NCBI GenBank assembly: GCA_022559985.1
Contig: JAFJTR010000006.1
Location: 682,001-746,000, forward strand
Origin: Parastagonospora avenae f. sp. tritici 18332-5
Lineage: Eukaryota > Ascomycota > Dothideomycetes > Pleosporales > Phaeosphaeriaceae
Length of the DNA: 64,000 bases
Direction of reading: 5' to 3'
Shown here: piece after piece, positions 23,994-35,703 of the stretch
Layout of the letters: every line of letters starts with the position of its first letter
How positions within the stretch are numbered: position 1 is the first letter of the stretch
Translations under genes and position numbers: made by a program
Notes under the pieces: generated by a model
Told to the model about the DNA's origin: nothing
Databases searched by the model: none
The model's input: only the letters and a program-made list of their open reading frames with translations

Positions 23994-25352
23994 ATTGATT
24001 ATGTAGAGGAGATGAGACTTGAGAGAGGAGAAGACGCGAGACAGAGTAGAGGGGAAGCGATCTGAGGAAATTCGGCAACTAGTGAGAGCAGACTGAGGAA
24101 AGCCACCGAAATACGAATTATGATTAAGGTAGGACTGCAGCAGGAGAACGAGAGTGTTAGACGGGAAACGAAGGCTAGGAGATATTCTCGAGAAGAAAAC
24201 GAAGGAATTGGTGTTCGTACCTGTATTGGGGGGTTTCTAAAGACTGACCATAAATCTGGCGATGGGCTTTATACATAGAGAAGGAGCCGCAACTGAGCCT
24301 CCCACCAAACAAAGACCGCATTGGCCGGCCACTCGGAGAATTGCTGAAACTGAGATGCGTTTCTGTACACGCCGGAATGATCTGCTACATCCCGAAAGGG
24401 TATGTACAACTACGATGGAGGGGAGTCGACCATAGCCCAAGCGCCTTGAGAAAGGTGGGCTGAGGCCAACAGAGCAAGGGTGTCAAGCGGTTCGTCCACT
24501 ATTTTAGAAAGAGAGACCTCAAACAGGCGCTTCCGGGCGGCTAATAAGCACTAAGCTTAGTTCTTGGCCACCCATCATTGGTTAGACCAAATTAACACCC
24601 AAGCGACCAAAGGGCAGAGACGCATCGCTGCTCACTGAGAGTGCTGTAGTCATCAACACATTCATGGCTGAGCACTGCGGGAACCTGCAGACCGTGGAGT
24701 GGATTTGATGCATGATGAGGATGCTGTCAGCACGTGGCCGCCAAATGAAGAATTCCATGCCCACGCACACGATTGCGATCTGATGGCCTGTGCATCAAGA
24801 CAGATCGTTGAAAGACCCGTCGTGCGATAGGCCATATGGCCAGCTGGCCGCGATACGCTGGCCCTGTGGAGTTTGTGTTTCATCGTGAGGAGATCGCGCG
24901 TCTGTGACAGTGAGCGCCTACGGGATGTGCCTCGCGAACGAACTCCAGTTCTGTGCCACTGAGGTGCAGTGTCAATCGTTGAAACGGAAAAGCCTCACCA
25001 GCACTGCGCACCCATCCAGAATTCAGCTAGTCTCGTACCATGACGGCTACGACCGATGCCCTGGCAGCACAGTGCAAAGAATTTGCGCTGCTATTCTTGC
25101 GCGCAAGATGGTTGTACAGTAACTAGGCTGTGCTTTCAGCGGCTGCTGCAGGTATGGAGCCGCAGCTCTCTCGGCTACCGAAAAGTCACCTGCATAATCG
25201 ATAAAGGCATGGACATCAGAGATCACGATTGACGGTGGATGAAGTGGTGAGCGGACTCGTTTGTATTTTGAAGCTACGGCTCGAGGAACGGGCCATCTGC
25301 TGTTAAGTGGAAGCCAGGTGGACCCGGGCGGCGTGATTGAATCACGTGACCC
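23994..25352. other. Gene-free region between Myb and BBE genes
   Basis: 1.36 kb with purine-rich Myb 5' leader (24000-24200, GAGA-like). A TCACGTGA site lies at about 25343-25350, just past the BBE stop. No coding frame is supported. Confidence 0.5.
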
Positions 25353-27125
25353 TCACATCCTCCAGCCTTTGGTGTGGGTGCGGAAGAATCCCTCCGGATC
25401 ATAAAGATCCCTTGCACTTCGTGCCAATGACTGCGAACTGCCTCTTAGACGTGCGAAGTAGTCCTGTTTAAAATAGGCGTCGTTCATGAACAGAGGTAGA
25501 TATGCATCAGGGAGCTTGCCGCTCTTCTGGAAGTCGGTAATCAGGTTACGGCTGCCCCAGTGTAGCTGCCCTGTGGCTTCATCGACAGTGTGATCGTCGA
25601 TGTCGAACCAGTACGAGAGATTGAACTCCATAATGATGCGATTGACGTCGTCGTCCAGGTCGAGGAGGTCCCCACCCATTTCACGAGCTTTGCGTGCCAG
25701 GATCTTGGGAATGGGTTGGTAAGCAATCGACCCGATTATACCGGCAACCCCGAGGATGTCTCTCGTGGTGTTCTTCCAGTTGGCGTGGATGGCTCCCATG
25801 ACCTCTGCACCATTCTCAATAGATGGCACAGGCATCGTCTCGGTAGTGATGGTGTAGATAGATCCCTTGATCACTCCGAAATTGTTATGGGTGAGCAAGT
25901 CGTAGTAAGAACGCGTCTTGCAGTCGTTCGTGAGCGGCTTGATACTGGTGAAGATGTCGAAGACACCGGCAGGGGGCTCGGGACCATCATAGAACAGGAA
26001 CATGACCCAGATATCCACCGCACCGAGAGCAGTGAGCTCGGCCGTCATGATGATAGCCGCCTTCTCGTCAGGGTAGTCGTCTGTGAAGTTTCGCACTGCG
26101 GCAAGCAACTGATCCGTCTTGTCGGCGGTGAAGACGAGGTTTCCGCCCCAGATCTGCCATTTTGTCAGTCAGATTCCAAAGACACTATCAAAATACTAAC
26201 CTCGCCCATTGGATGTGCAACCATTTCGTACGAAGTTATGATTCCGTAATTGTTGCCGCCTCCTTTCAGTGCCCGGTAAAGCTCGGTGTGGCTCGAGTTG
26301 GAAGCGGTGACAACGGTAGCATTGGCAAGGACAACTTCGAAGCTGACGATGTTGTTTGCAGCCCAGCCATATTGTGTCGAGAGGAAACTTAGGCCGCCAC
26401 CAAGAACGTATCCACCAACCCCGACCTCGCCGATACGTCCGCCAACGACGGTGACGTTTGTGCTTTCGAGAGCCTTGTGCACGTCTTGCCAATCGTTACC
26501 TGGCCCGACCGTCACGGTCATAGACTCAGGATGAAAAGTGACTTCATTGAGTTCTTTCGTCGAGATCAATGGGCCCTTTGAAATGGAGGCAAAGCCCTGC
26601 ACGTTGAGAGGGACGAAGTTAGTTTACATCTCAGAGAGTTTGCGCCACGGGCGGTGTGTGAGAGTCTTACCTCATTAGGGTTGTGTCCACCTGATGGGTA
26701 GTCAGTCTATGTTCGTTATTGACGAAAAAAATGGAGACTTACCAGACTTGACGGCGAAGGTTTCGTTATTTTCGTTGAGTATCTCGACAATACTAGCCAT
26801 TTCACTGGTACTCTTGGGATACTATCGAACAAGGAGATGTTAATAATATCGCATGAATTTCATTCACTACCAACTTACGAGAATACATGACGGCTTGAGC
26901 GCTCCACAGCCGGTGGACCAGTAGTCTGGATCATTAGAATGTTTGTATGTAGGTGGCACGCAGATGGTCCATACTTTGTTGCTCTTGGAAATACTCTATT
27001 GACAGTTGACGCTTGAGCTCTACAGTATTGAGCGCGCCAACTTGGGAACAGGTGTCGGCTGTAACTGATTGAACGAGAGACAGGAAAGGCACCAACGAAT
27101 AAAGAGCGACATTGGTAGCGTACAT
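25353..27125 (-). CDS. Secreted BBE-like FAD-dependent oxidoreductase
   Basis: Six minus-strand exons, 27125-26975, 26925-26879, 26821-26743, 26690-26671, 26596-26201 and 26153-25353, giving 497 aa. Introns are 47-74 nt; exon four is only 20 nt. A signal peptide (MYATNVALYSLVPFLSLVQS) starts the protein. The PCMH/VAO FAD domain follows: YWSTGCGALKPSC, FAVKSGGHNPN (His for 8-alpha-histidyl FAD), GPGNDWQDV and VGVGGYVLGGGLSF. The C-terminus has the BBE motif (NDAYF, DPEGFFRTHTKGWRM). Where bicovalent BBEs have a second flavin-linking Cys there is Ile (GGRIGEVG), so the flavin is probably monocovalent. Fungal relatives oxidise sugars or secondary metabolites. The substrate is unknown. Confidence 0.92.
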
Positions 27126-28795
27126 CTTCGCGAGAGTACTCGGAAATCGAACGAATGTAGTTGAAAAGTTACGCGGCACTATGTTCACGCAAGTGTTACT
27201 CCTGGTAGATATACCAACGAGCACTAGCAGGTCGAGTCGCGGTCAGGAGCATTGGCGGCCACTTTGACCAATCAAATCTGCCGTGGGGAAAGGCTTTTGT
27301 GAAGGTCACCCTGGCACCGGGGCTTTTACGCATGTAGAGAAAATTCAGTGCTCCACAATTCTACTGGCGACGACTCACGCAGGTCCATTTATCCAGGCTG
27401 ATCAGCTTTAAGGGCCAAGCACTGTTGTGGCTTTACATGGTTGTAGATTAGACGCAGTGGAGCTGGTTCAGGATGGTCAAACAAGCCACACGAGCCGGGA
27501 ATACGACGTGGTTACGGCAATCTCCTTGGCATTCCCAAAGTTGTCGAAAGTATGCCCATCGACGGCGTTTGGAGATAAGATGATAACGCTTTCTTTCGCA
27601 TGTGCGCAGCCCTGAGGCGGTTGTCCATCCCGTCTAAGGAGTCTTTGGAATACAATCTTCTCCAAGTCTTTCTCCTGTGTATTCCCACTTAATGCAGATG
27701 TGAATGGTGTGTCGTGCTGCGCCTAAATAAGCTGACGCTTTACTGTGACTCGTGCGGGTCCCACGGCGGAGCGTGCATTTAAGGGAGCGGACAAGTAGGT
27801 CCGAGGTTGTTTGTGGATTGTTTTCGCCGGGTCGTGAACCTAGCGGTCAGGCCAATGCCGATTCCAATAATGCACCTACGGCATCCCAGTCATACTTCAG
27901 ATATGAGATCATATCATTCCGAAGCTTCCGTAGAAGTGTGTTCGGTGTTCAGAGCATGAAAGGGGGATCGGGAACCACGTGAAGACTGGACAACGCTAGT
28001 GTAACCGAGCTACGCTAACTGTCTTGGACATTCTCTTTATGCACTTCCGTCACGACTCACCCCCAACTTTCTGCATTGCTGCCCCAAAATTGCGATCTCG
28101 CAGTCAGGTGCTGCTCAAAAAAGCGAACACGAAGCATTTCAAAGCACGCCCAGCCCGTGGAGGTGTGCCTTTCATGCATCGAAAATACATTGAAAAGTCC
28201 GCCATTCTCGGTGCACAACACCATTCCGGATGTTTTGCCGTGGTCAAATCTATCAGCTGCGGTAGGGTACCGCAACCGTAGAACAACCGTATCTGCTAGT
28301 GTTCTGTGTCCCCCTATGTTACATCTCAAGTGCAACTTCTACAAATCCGTTTGTATTTGTCTCATCGGTTGACGTTGCACAATAGAGTTCGACCAGGACC
28401 GGTATCTCTGATGAGTCTCTCCGATGCTGGTGGTACCTGGATATTTGCTCGCGGAACTTGACGCCCGGTCCTGGATATACCCTGTCTCTCCTATTGCGCC
28501 CACTTGCCCATTCTTCGGCTCAATTGCTGCATCCAGCAAGGAAATCGTGCACATGTCTATCGATGTAACGACTAAGTAGGAATAGCTTCGGGTGGATCTT
28601 GGTAAGAAAGTGATCGTCATGACAGCCTTGCTTTCGACATGAGAAGTGGAAATGCGGGGTTGCAAGGCATAAGGCATGGCGCATCTAGGAACAGGTATAT
28701 GATCAGAGCGATTTCCCTTCGTGGCAGAGTTCAGGCGCACTCAGTTGCCTGGCAACACTATAGTCACTCTTTACTGTGCAGTCAATCTTTTCATC
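27126..28795. other. Gene-free 1.7-kb divergent promoter region
   Basis: This lies between the start of the BBE gene and the start of the GH3 gene, so it contains both promoters. Open frames inside it are short and unsupported. Confidence 0.5.
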
Positions 28796-31636
28796 ATGCG
28801 TTCTACTATAATTCTCGGTCTCTCTTCCATTGTCTCTGGAGCAGCTATTGAGAGACGTGACCCGGTACCCGCTGGCTATGTCGCGGAGCCATACTATCCT
28901 AGTAAGTTTGGCGTTGTCATGTCGCGCACGAGACCACTAGGGAGATGAACGTGTGCTGACTTCTCTCAAGGTCCCCATGGAGGCTGGGTTGGTGAATGGG
29001 AGGAGAGCTACCGTAAAGCAACCCTGCTGGTGTCGAACATGACACTGGCGGAGAAGACGAACATTACTGCAGGAAGCGGTATCTTCATGGGACGTTGCGT
29101 AGGGAACACTGGTAGCGCGCTGAGGCTTGGTATCCCGCAACTCTGGTACGTGGTGCCCTTACGTCCTTGAGTCGCATTGCATTGAACTGACGGGCTTTGC
29201 GCGACAGCTTGCAAGATGGGCCTCTAGGTGTTCGCAACACTGATCATAATACGGCTTTCCCCGCCGGCATCACGGTTGGTAGTACATGGTCCAAGGATCT
29301 GATGCACCGCCGTGGTGTGGCTATTGGCGAAGAATTCAGAGGCAAAGGTGTTAACATTCATCTTGGTCCAAGTGTTGGAGCTCTTGGTAGGAAACCTCGA
29401 GGTGGAAGGAGTAAGTCAACCATATTTCCCTCGTGAGAAAATACTTAACGGTAATATAGATTGGGAAGGTTTCGGCTCTGATCCCGTTCTGCAGGCGTTC
29501 GGAGGAGCCTTGACCATCGAGGGCGTCCAGTCTGTCGGTGTAGTTGCAACGATCAAACATTTGATTGCCAACGAACAAGAACAATACCGTATGTACAGCT
29601 TGGTGAAGCCGGGGATTTCCTCGAACTTGGACGACAGGACTATGCACGAGCTCTACCTTTGGCCATTCGCCGAAGGCGTACGGTCTGGTGTAGGGTCCGT
29701 CATGATCGGGTACAATGCCGTAAGTGGTATGCTGAAAGGACAGTTGTATTGTGGCTGACAGTATCACTAGGTCAACGGCTCCGCCTGCGCGCAGAACAGC
29801 TACCTGATAAACGGTCTGCTAAAAGACGAACTTGGTTTCCAGGGGTTTGTCATGTCTGACTGGCTTGCTCAGATCTCGGGTGTTCCGTCCGCGTTAGCTG
29901 GATTAGACATGTCCATGCCGGGGGACATCAACCAGGTGCCACTTGTATTCGGGAATTCCCCTTGGATGTACGAGTACAGCCGCGCCATCCTCAACGGTTC
30001 GGTCCCTGTGGATCGTCTCGATGATTCGGTCACTCGGATTCTTGCAGCCTACTACAAGATGGGCCAGGATCAGAACTATCCCCGCCCCAACTTTGATGCC
30101 AACACCCAAAACGCTGAAGGCCCACTTTATCCAGGTGCTCTATTCGGACCAACGGGAATTGTCAACGAGTTTGTAGATGTCCAAGGCAACCACGCAGAAG
30201 TTGCGCGCGAAATTGCCCGAGATGCCATTACGCTGCTCAAGAACGACGACAACCTTCTCCCTCTGTCCCGCAACTCAACACTGAAGGTCTTTGGCACTGA
30301 TGCTGAGAAGAACCCCGACGGTATCAACTCTTGCGCTGACCAGGGTTGCAACAAGGGCACGCTCGGCATGGGCTGGGGCAGCGGATCTGCTCGCTACCCT
30401 TACATGGACTCCCCAATTGATGGCTTCAAGAGCCGTGGCGCAACTCACCAATTCTTCAACACCGATTCTTTCCCGTCCAACTCCAACCCTTCTCCCAACG
30501 ACATTGCTGTTGTCTTCGTGACTGCCGACGCTGGAGAAAACTACATCACCGTTGAGAACAATCCCGGTGATCGCACGTCTGCCAATCTCAACCTTTGGCA
30601 CAACGGCGACAAGTTAATCAAAGATGTCGCTGCGAAGTACGCAAATGTCGTGGTCGTCGTTCATACTGTCGGTCCCGTGCTCATGGAAGAATGGCACGAT
30701 CTGCCTTCCGTCAAGTCGGTACTCTTCGCTCATCTCCCTGGACAGGAAGCCGGAGCTTCCCTAATGGAAGTCCTTTATGGAGATGTTTCTCCTTCTGGTC
30801 ACTTGCCCTACACAGTAGCCAAGACTGAAAATGACTATGGCGAGTCTGTAAAGCTGACCGGCTACCAGATTGGTCAGCCGCAGGACACCTTCACCGAGGG
30901 CCTGTACATCGACTACAGGCACTTCCACAAGCAAGGAATTACTCCTCGTTATGCTTTCGGTCATGGTATCAGCTACACGAGCTTTTCTTTCTCCGACGCT
31001 ACCATCAGCGCTGTTACGCCCCTCAGCAGTGCACCTCCAACTCGTCCTGCCAAGGGCGCGACGCCTGCTTACTCTACTTCTATCCCTTCAGCCTCGGAGG
31101 CTTACTGGCCGGAGAACTTCAACCGTATCTGGCGCTACATTTACTCTTGGCTCGACAAAAATGATGCCGACAAGGCTGCCGAAATTGGAAAGTCGCCTAG
31201 CACGTACCCCTACCCAGCTGGCTACTCTAACGTGCAGAAGCCTGGACCCAAGGCAGGCGGTAAAGAAGGTGGCAACCCAGCTCTTTTTGATGTCGCATTC
31301 GACGTGTCTGTGACTGTCACCAACACTGGAAGCCGTGCCGGCAGAGCGGTCGCACAACTCTACGTGCAGTTCCCTACTTCGAACTTCGACACGCCAATCA
31401 TCCAGCTCCGCGACTTTGAAAAGTCGGACGAACTCGTGCCTGGTGCTACTCAGACATTGTCAATGAGGGTCACCAGGAAAGACCTCAGTGTCTGGGACGT
31501 CGTTAGCCAGGACTGGATCATCCCCAATCTGGGTGGAGACTATGGAATTTGGGTCGGAGATAGCTCTGACAACCTGCACCTCAGGTGTGGAACCCAAACT
31601 CGAGCCTGTGCGGCCGACCAGACAAGCCCTGTATAG
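28796..31636 (+). CDS. Secreted GH3 beta-glucosidase
   Basis: Five exons, 28796-28901, 28971-29145, 29208-29410, 29460-29719 and 29771-31636, giving 869 aa. A signal peptide (MRSTIILGLSSIVSGA) precedes the N-terminal TIM-barrel domain. Hallmarks: MTLAEKTNIT, the LCLQDGPLGVR restored across intron 2, KHLIANEQE, and GFVMSDW carrying the nucleophile Asp (about 278). The second alpha/beta domain contains the DAITLLKNDDNLLPL and HLPGQEAG segments, then SGHLPYTV. A C-terminal fibronectin-III-like domain follows (VTNTGSRAGRAVAQLYV). It most resembles the extracellular BglF/BglM-type enzymes, acting on cello-oligosaccharides or other beta-glucosides during plant polysaccharide breakdown. Intact in all respects. 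Confidence 0.95.
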
Positions 31637-31921
31637 GCTGTTACATACGTTTTTCTATGTCGTAGATATATCTAATCTGAAGTACATAATGTAACTATCG
31701 CGAGCAATGTACAATACCAATTGACATATATCAACAGCCTTTTCGAGGATCTCGAAATACGCAATCATGATTATGGCTTGTCACGGGGCGCACATAGAGC
31801 TTCACACTTTAGAGGATCTCAACTTGTCATAATTGCAGTGCCCGAACTTTGTAGCCGTATCGTGGACCTTTTGTAGACTTTGCTATGTTGACTAGCGAAA
31901 CAAAAGGAACATATTTTACTG
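31637..31921. other. Convergent 3' region between GH3 and sfnG-like gene
   Basis: 285 bp, AT-rich, with no gene. It separates the beta-glucosidase from the putative organosulfur cluster. Confidence 0.5.
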
Positions 31922-33342
31922 TTAAGATTTGCGATAGATATCGCCTGTGCGTCTGATCTCATCTTCTGCGTCCTTTCCTCTTCCTGTAGCTTCTAGCTTC
32001 CTTACCAAAGGTAAGACCTCCTTGCCGAATCGCTCGATGTCTTCGTCATAGTGCAAGTGAGCAGTCAGCACTAAGCTCACTCCCAAACTCTTCAACAACA
32101 GAATGCGGTCTGCAATTTGCTCCTTTGTACCAATGAGTTTCGTCTTGAATCCGTCGTTGTACTGCACCAAATCTTCGAGCTTGCTGTTTGCCCACATGCC
32201 CTTCTTATTACTAGTACTAGCACCAGCTTGCTGCACTGCGTCACGGAAAGCTGTGACGGCTTCCAGATCAGCTTTACCCTGGATCTCTTGCAAGACGTGG
32301 ATAGCTTCTTCTTCCGTCTCGCGGATAATGACGAACCCGTTCACTGCGAATCGAACCTGACCTTCGCGTCCAACTTTTCGCGCGCGCTCCTTAACGTCAG
32401 CAATCTGCTCACGGAAGCCGTCCAGATCATTCCCGTTCATGAAGTACCAGTCCGAAACTTCAGAACCGTTGACCCTAGCGTCATCGCTGTTTCCGCCCTG
32501 GAAAATTTCAGGATGAGGCTTCTGGAGCGGTTTCGGTGATAGCACGTAATTTTTAAATTGGTACTGCGAACTATGTTAGTATCCCTCTCATACGCTAAAC
32601 TTGACTGGCTATCACTTACGAAGTCACCACCAAACGTAAAGCCCTCTTCGCCGGCTGTCCAAATTCCCTTGAGTGCGCGAATGAACTCGTTCGAGCGTCT
32701 GTAGCGCTCACTGTGCTCGAGCCACCATTGCCCGATGCTCAAGAACTCGCTCTTATTCCAGCCAGATACGATGTTAACAGCAATTCGCCCGTTGGTGTAG
32801 TTGTCAATGCTGGCGATCTGCTTTGCTGCAACTGTCGGGTTCCATGGACCTGGAAGTATGGCAGCAATGAGTTTGAGGCGCTCTGTGCTGTGCAAGAGTG
32901 CCTGAGACAATGACACACTTTCGTGCTGATTCACAGCGCCATACGATGCCGTGAAACGGATTTGAGTGAGAGCATACTCAAATCCGTATTCTTCGGCTGT
33001 TTTTGCGTAGCTTACATTTGATTGCAAGTCCCACTTAGTCTTTTGTTCTATCTTCGAAACCACTAAGCCGCCGGATACATTTGGAACCCAATACCTATAT
33101 GTCGATATTAAGTGAAGTAGTAAAGTCGTGAATATATGTAACTCACGCGAAAAGTACACGATCAGGATCTTGATTCAGATCCAATTGCTTTGTAGGCGTG
33201 TAACCGTCTGTTGCCCCATCGGAGTGACCATTAGTGCTATCTGCACCGTTGCTCTCAGTTTCTGCCATAATTGTCAGTCACACCATGAAAGTATTATGCT
33301 AATTCGGTATCTACCTGTCTTTTGTCTCTTGCGCGGTGGCAT
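31922..33342 (-). CDS. sfnG: FMNH2-dependent dimethylsulfone monooxygenase-like enzyme (SfnG family)
   Basis: Four minus-strand exons, 33342-33315, 33261-33147, 33094-32620 and 32563-31922, giving 419 aa. Introns are 52-56 nt. The luciferase-like TIM barrel matches bacterial SfnG almost end to end: FAYWVPNVSGGLVVSKIEQ, EYALTQIRFTASYGA, HESVSLSQALL, AAILPGPWNPT, NGRIAVNIVSGW, WLEHSERYRRS, PEIFQGGNS, VSDWYFMNGN and DLVQYNDGFKTKLIGT. A 45-residue N-terminal extension (MPPRKRQKTE...) absent from bacteria contains a basic patch. SfnG converts dimethyl sulfone to methanesulfinate using reduced flavin from a separate reductase. No such reductase is visible in the window. It heads a minus-strand pair with the MDR gene, 365 bp apart. 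Family assignment is secure; the substrate in this fungus is inferred. Confidence 0.93.
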
Positions 33343-33707
33343 TTTGTATGTCAGATATTATGAAATGCCGAATGTGACAACAAGATGGCGTGAGATGGTG
33401 ACAGCACAGTCGTGGACCAGATGTGCACATTGTAAGCGTAAATTGCGTGCTCTGCAACCACGCGTGGGATGTGCGGGGTTGACGTACATCGGACCTTATG
33501 ATTCACGTGAACTACAATTTGATAGTCAAGATCTACACGCCAATAAACTCGCCTAAAATTCCAAGTCGGTGGTTAACGAACAGCGACACTAGATCGTGGT
33601 GTAGCGTGTGAAGTCCCTTGTCAGTGACGACAACTCTAGAGTCGGACCAACCCTTGTTATCTGCCATGATTTGATTTGTGTACAAGGGCACATTATTTCC
33701 AGGTAGG
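33343..33707 (-). promoter_or_regulatory. Promoter region of the sfnG-like gene with palindromic E-box
   Basis: 365 bp upstream of the start codon. A perfect TTCACGTGAA palindrome lies at 33502-33511, matching the TCACGTG core used by Cbf1-type bHLH factors on sulfur genes in yeasts. The same core occurs elsewhere in this window near unrelated genes, so it is only suggestive. Confidence 0.4.
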
Positions 33708-35113
33708 CTAATTAACGCCTAACCGAACTACCAGCCGTCTTCCACTGAGTTCTCCGCTTCTGATTCTATCGAGACTCGGGCCGATCGCCGCCAACCCGCC
33801 ATCCTCATACACTGTTTCTGGCAACTTGAGTCTCCCATTTCCGAGGAGTATAGAGAGCCAATTGCTCAACACGTGCCCGATATCTCGGCTCGTGTGGAAC
33901 AATTTGATCGGTACTTGGTGAGTTCGGACGCTCGGGACTTGTTCTTTCGGAGAGCCCACCAAGCAGACGAGATGCGCGCGCGACATACCAGACCGTCTAC
34001 TGTCGATGTTTTCTCCGAATTTCCCTATTTCAGCATGGCTATGTCCAGCTGCTAGAAGCCTTTGACACCATGTTGAAGTATCCACTCCGACTGTATCGAA
34101 AGCAAACCTTAAAGGCGCCGAAATGGCAGCACGTACTTCGGTCGCAGCTTGATCGAGATCGGACCGGTCTACAATCAAGTCTTTCAGATAGTGTCAGGAA
34201 AGATGATCAGCTATCAGTTGAGATGATTCTACGTACCGGCTCCGAGTCGTTCTAGAGTTTCACCGTGTTTTGCTTTGTTGGTAATCACAACGGTCCTCAT
34301 TCCACTCCAATTTGCGAGCTGTATAGCTATCTGCCCCGTGATAGTAGAACCTAATAGGATGTCAGTTAGAGCTCTAGAATTACTACGTCGTTAGAAGCTG
34401 ACCTCCGTAGATGAGTATCCAATCTCCGGCACCAGGATGATCGTGAGGCTCTATTGCGTCGAACACCTCTCTCACAATATCTTCAGGCATGTCATCCCGG
34501 CCTTGCCCTCGAGCAAGATTCAGGAGATCCATTTGTAAGCCCTTTCTGTGCGACATGGTCATACCTAGGCACACTCCCAGACTGATCGTTGCAGCAACAA
34601 AGGCCACACCTACCGAAGCTGCTTGCGGTGCATATATGTTTTTTGGCAACCTGACCGCATTGAATTCATCCACTACTGCGTACTCCTGGAATCCGGATTT
34701 TCTGAAATCGCGATAGTCCGTAGCGATGGACAGAACCTGACGACTTTAGCATTCTGATGTAGTGGTGAAGTTAGGACCTACGATATCTCCCACTTCGAAG
34801 TCGGAAGGCTGTGCTGGGTGCTGACGAACAATCTTGCCTACTAGTTCCCGACCATTGACGCAAGGAAATGCAGGTAAGGCAAAACCGTATGCACTGTCCA
34901 AAGTTTAGAGACGCAAAATCGTTTCGAAAGATTGGAGGCCTACGCTGATTTCCAATCTATGGGGTTCAGTCCTACAGCCAATACCTGCACGAGTAGTTCT
35001 CCAGACGATATGCTAGGCAAATTTCTGGATGTCGCAATTTCGTAAGGTTGGCGTGCTTGATAGAGCAACAATTGCGTCTGACTCTGCGGTAGTGACACAG
35101 TTCGTGTAGACAT
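33708..35113 (-). CDS. MDR-superfamily zinc-type oxidoreductase / enoyl-reductase-like
   Basis: Five minus-strand exons, 35113-34944, 34893-34782, 34736-34403, 34350-34237 and 34180-33708, giving 400 aa. An in-frame ATG at 35191 would add 26 basic residues. The GroES-like N-terminal domain reads VQVLAVGLNPIDWKSA, FPCVNGRELVG and FEVGDIVL. The Rossmann part has GDWILIYGGSTITGQIAIQLA and VVITNKAKHG; the start of the next exon gives LGAGDLIVDRS. Catalytic zinc ligands are not evident, as in the ToxD/trans-enoyl-reductase branch of fungal MDRs. It probably uses NADPH. Its place between an SfnG-like and a transporter gene suggests work on a product or aldehyde of the pathway, which is inference only. 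Confidence 0.88.
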
Positions 35114-35703
35114 GACTTCAAACTGTCCGAAGATCTGTTTTTTTCTCTTCTCGGACTTTGAGATCCTTCCGCTGCGTCGAATGTGGCCCATATTGCCTCA
35201 GATCAAAACATGTGAACTATGTATAAACTTCCTTGAAAATGTTCTTACCAGAGCAATATGAGAAAGGACGAATATGCGTGGGATACTTTTACAATGACGT
35301 GGGCAAGCCCTGCAAGCTGAGCCATATCGACTTACCGCTGATGATCCTCGGCACTCAGTAGCATAAACTTGTGTTCATCCTCTGAAAAAAGTCTGAGCCC
35401 GACACAGATTAATGAGACAATCCGAAAGTACAAAGACGTGATTTGCCGTAACTGGCCGTAAAATCACTCCATGACATGGTGTATTAACCGCGGGTGTTAG
35501 CGTGCTTCGAAAGAGATGCTTGAGATCTTCGGCTCGATTGCGGTGCCTAGAGAACAACAAATGCCGCTAATAGAGCCGGAGCACGTCATGTGCTTTCACA
35601 TAGTCGTGATGACTATACCACGTAGTAAGCCATGTGAAAGTTCGATAGAGCTGTAGATAAGAGCAAGAGATTTACGTGAGTGTCCACATCCACAAACACA
35701 ATC
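35114..35703. promoter_or_regulatory. Divergent promoter at the centre of the Sfn-type cluster
   Basis: 590 bp separate the divergently transcribed MDR and transporter genes. It includes an 11-bp palindrome CCATGACATGG at about 35473-35483 and a near-palindrome GCACGTCATGTGC at about 35580-35592. Either could be a regulator site. I cannot match them to a known consensus with confidence. Confidence 0.4.
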
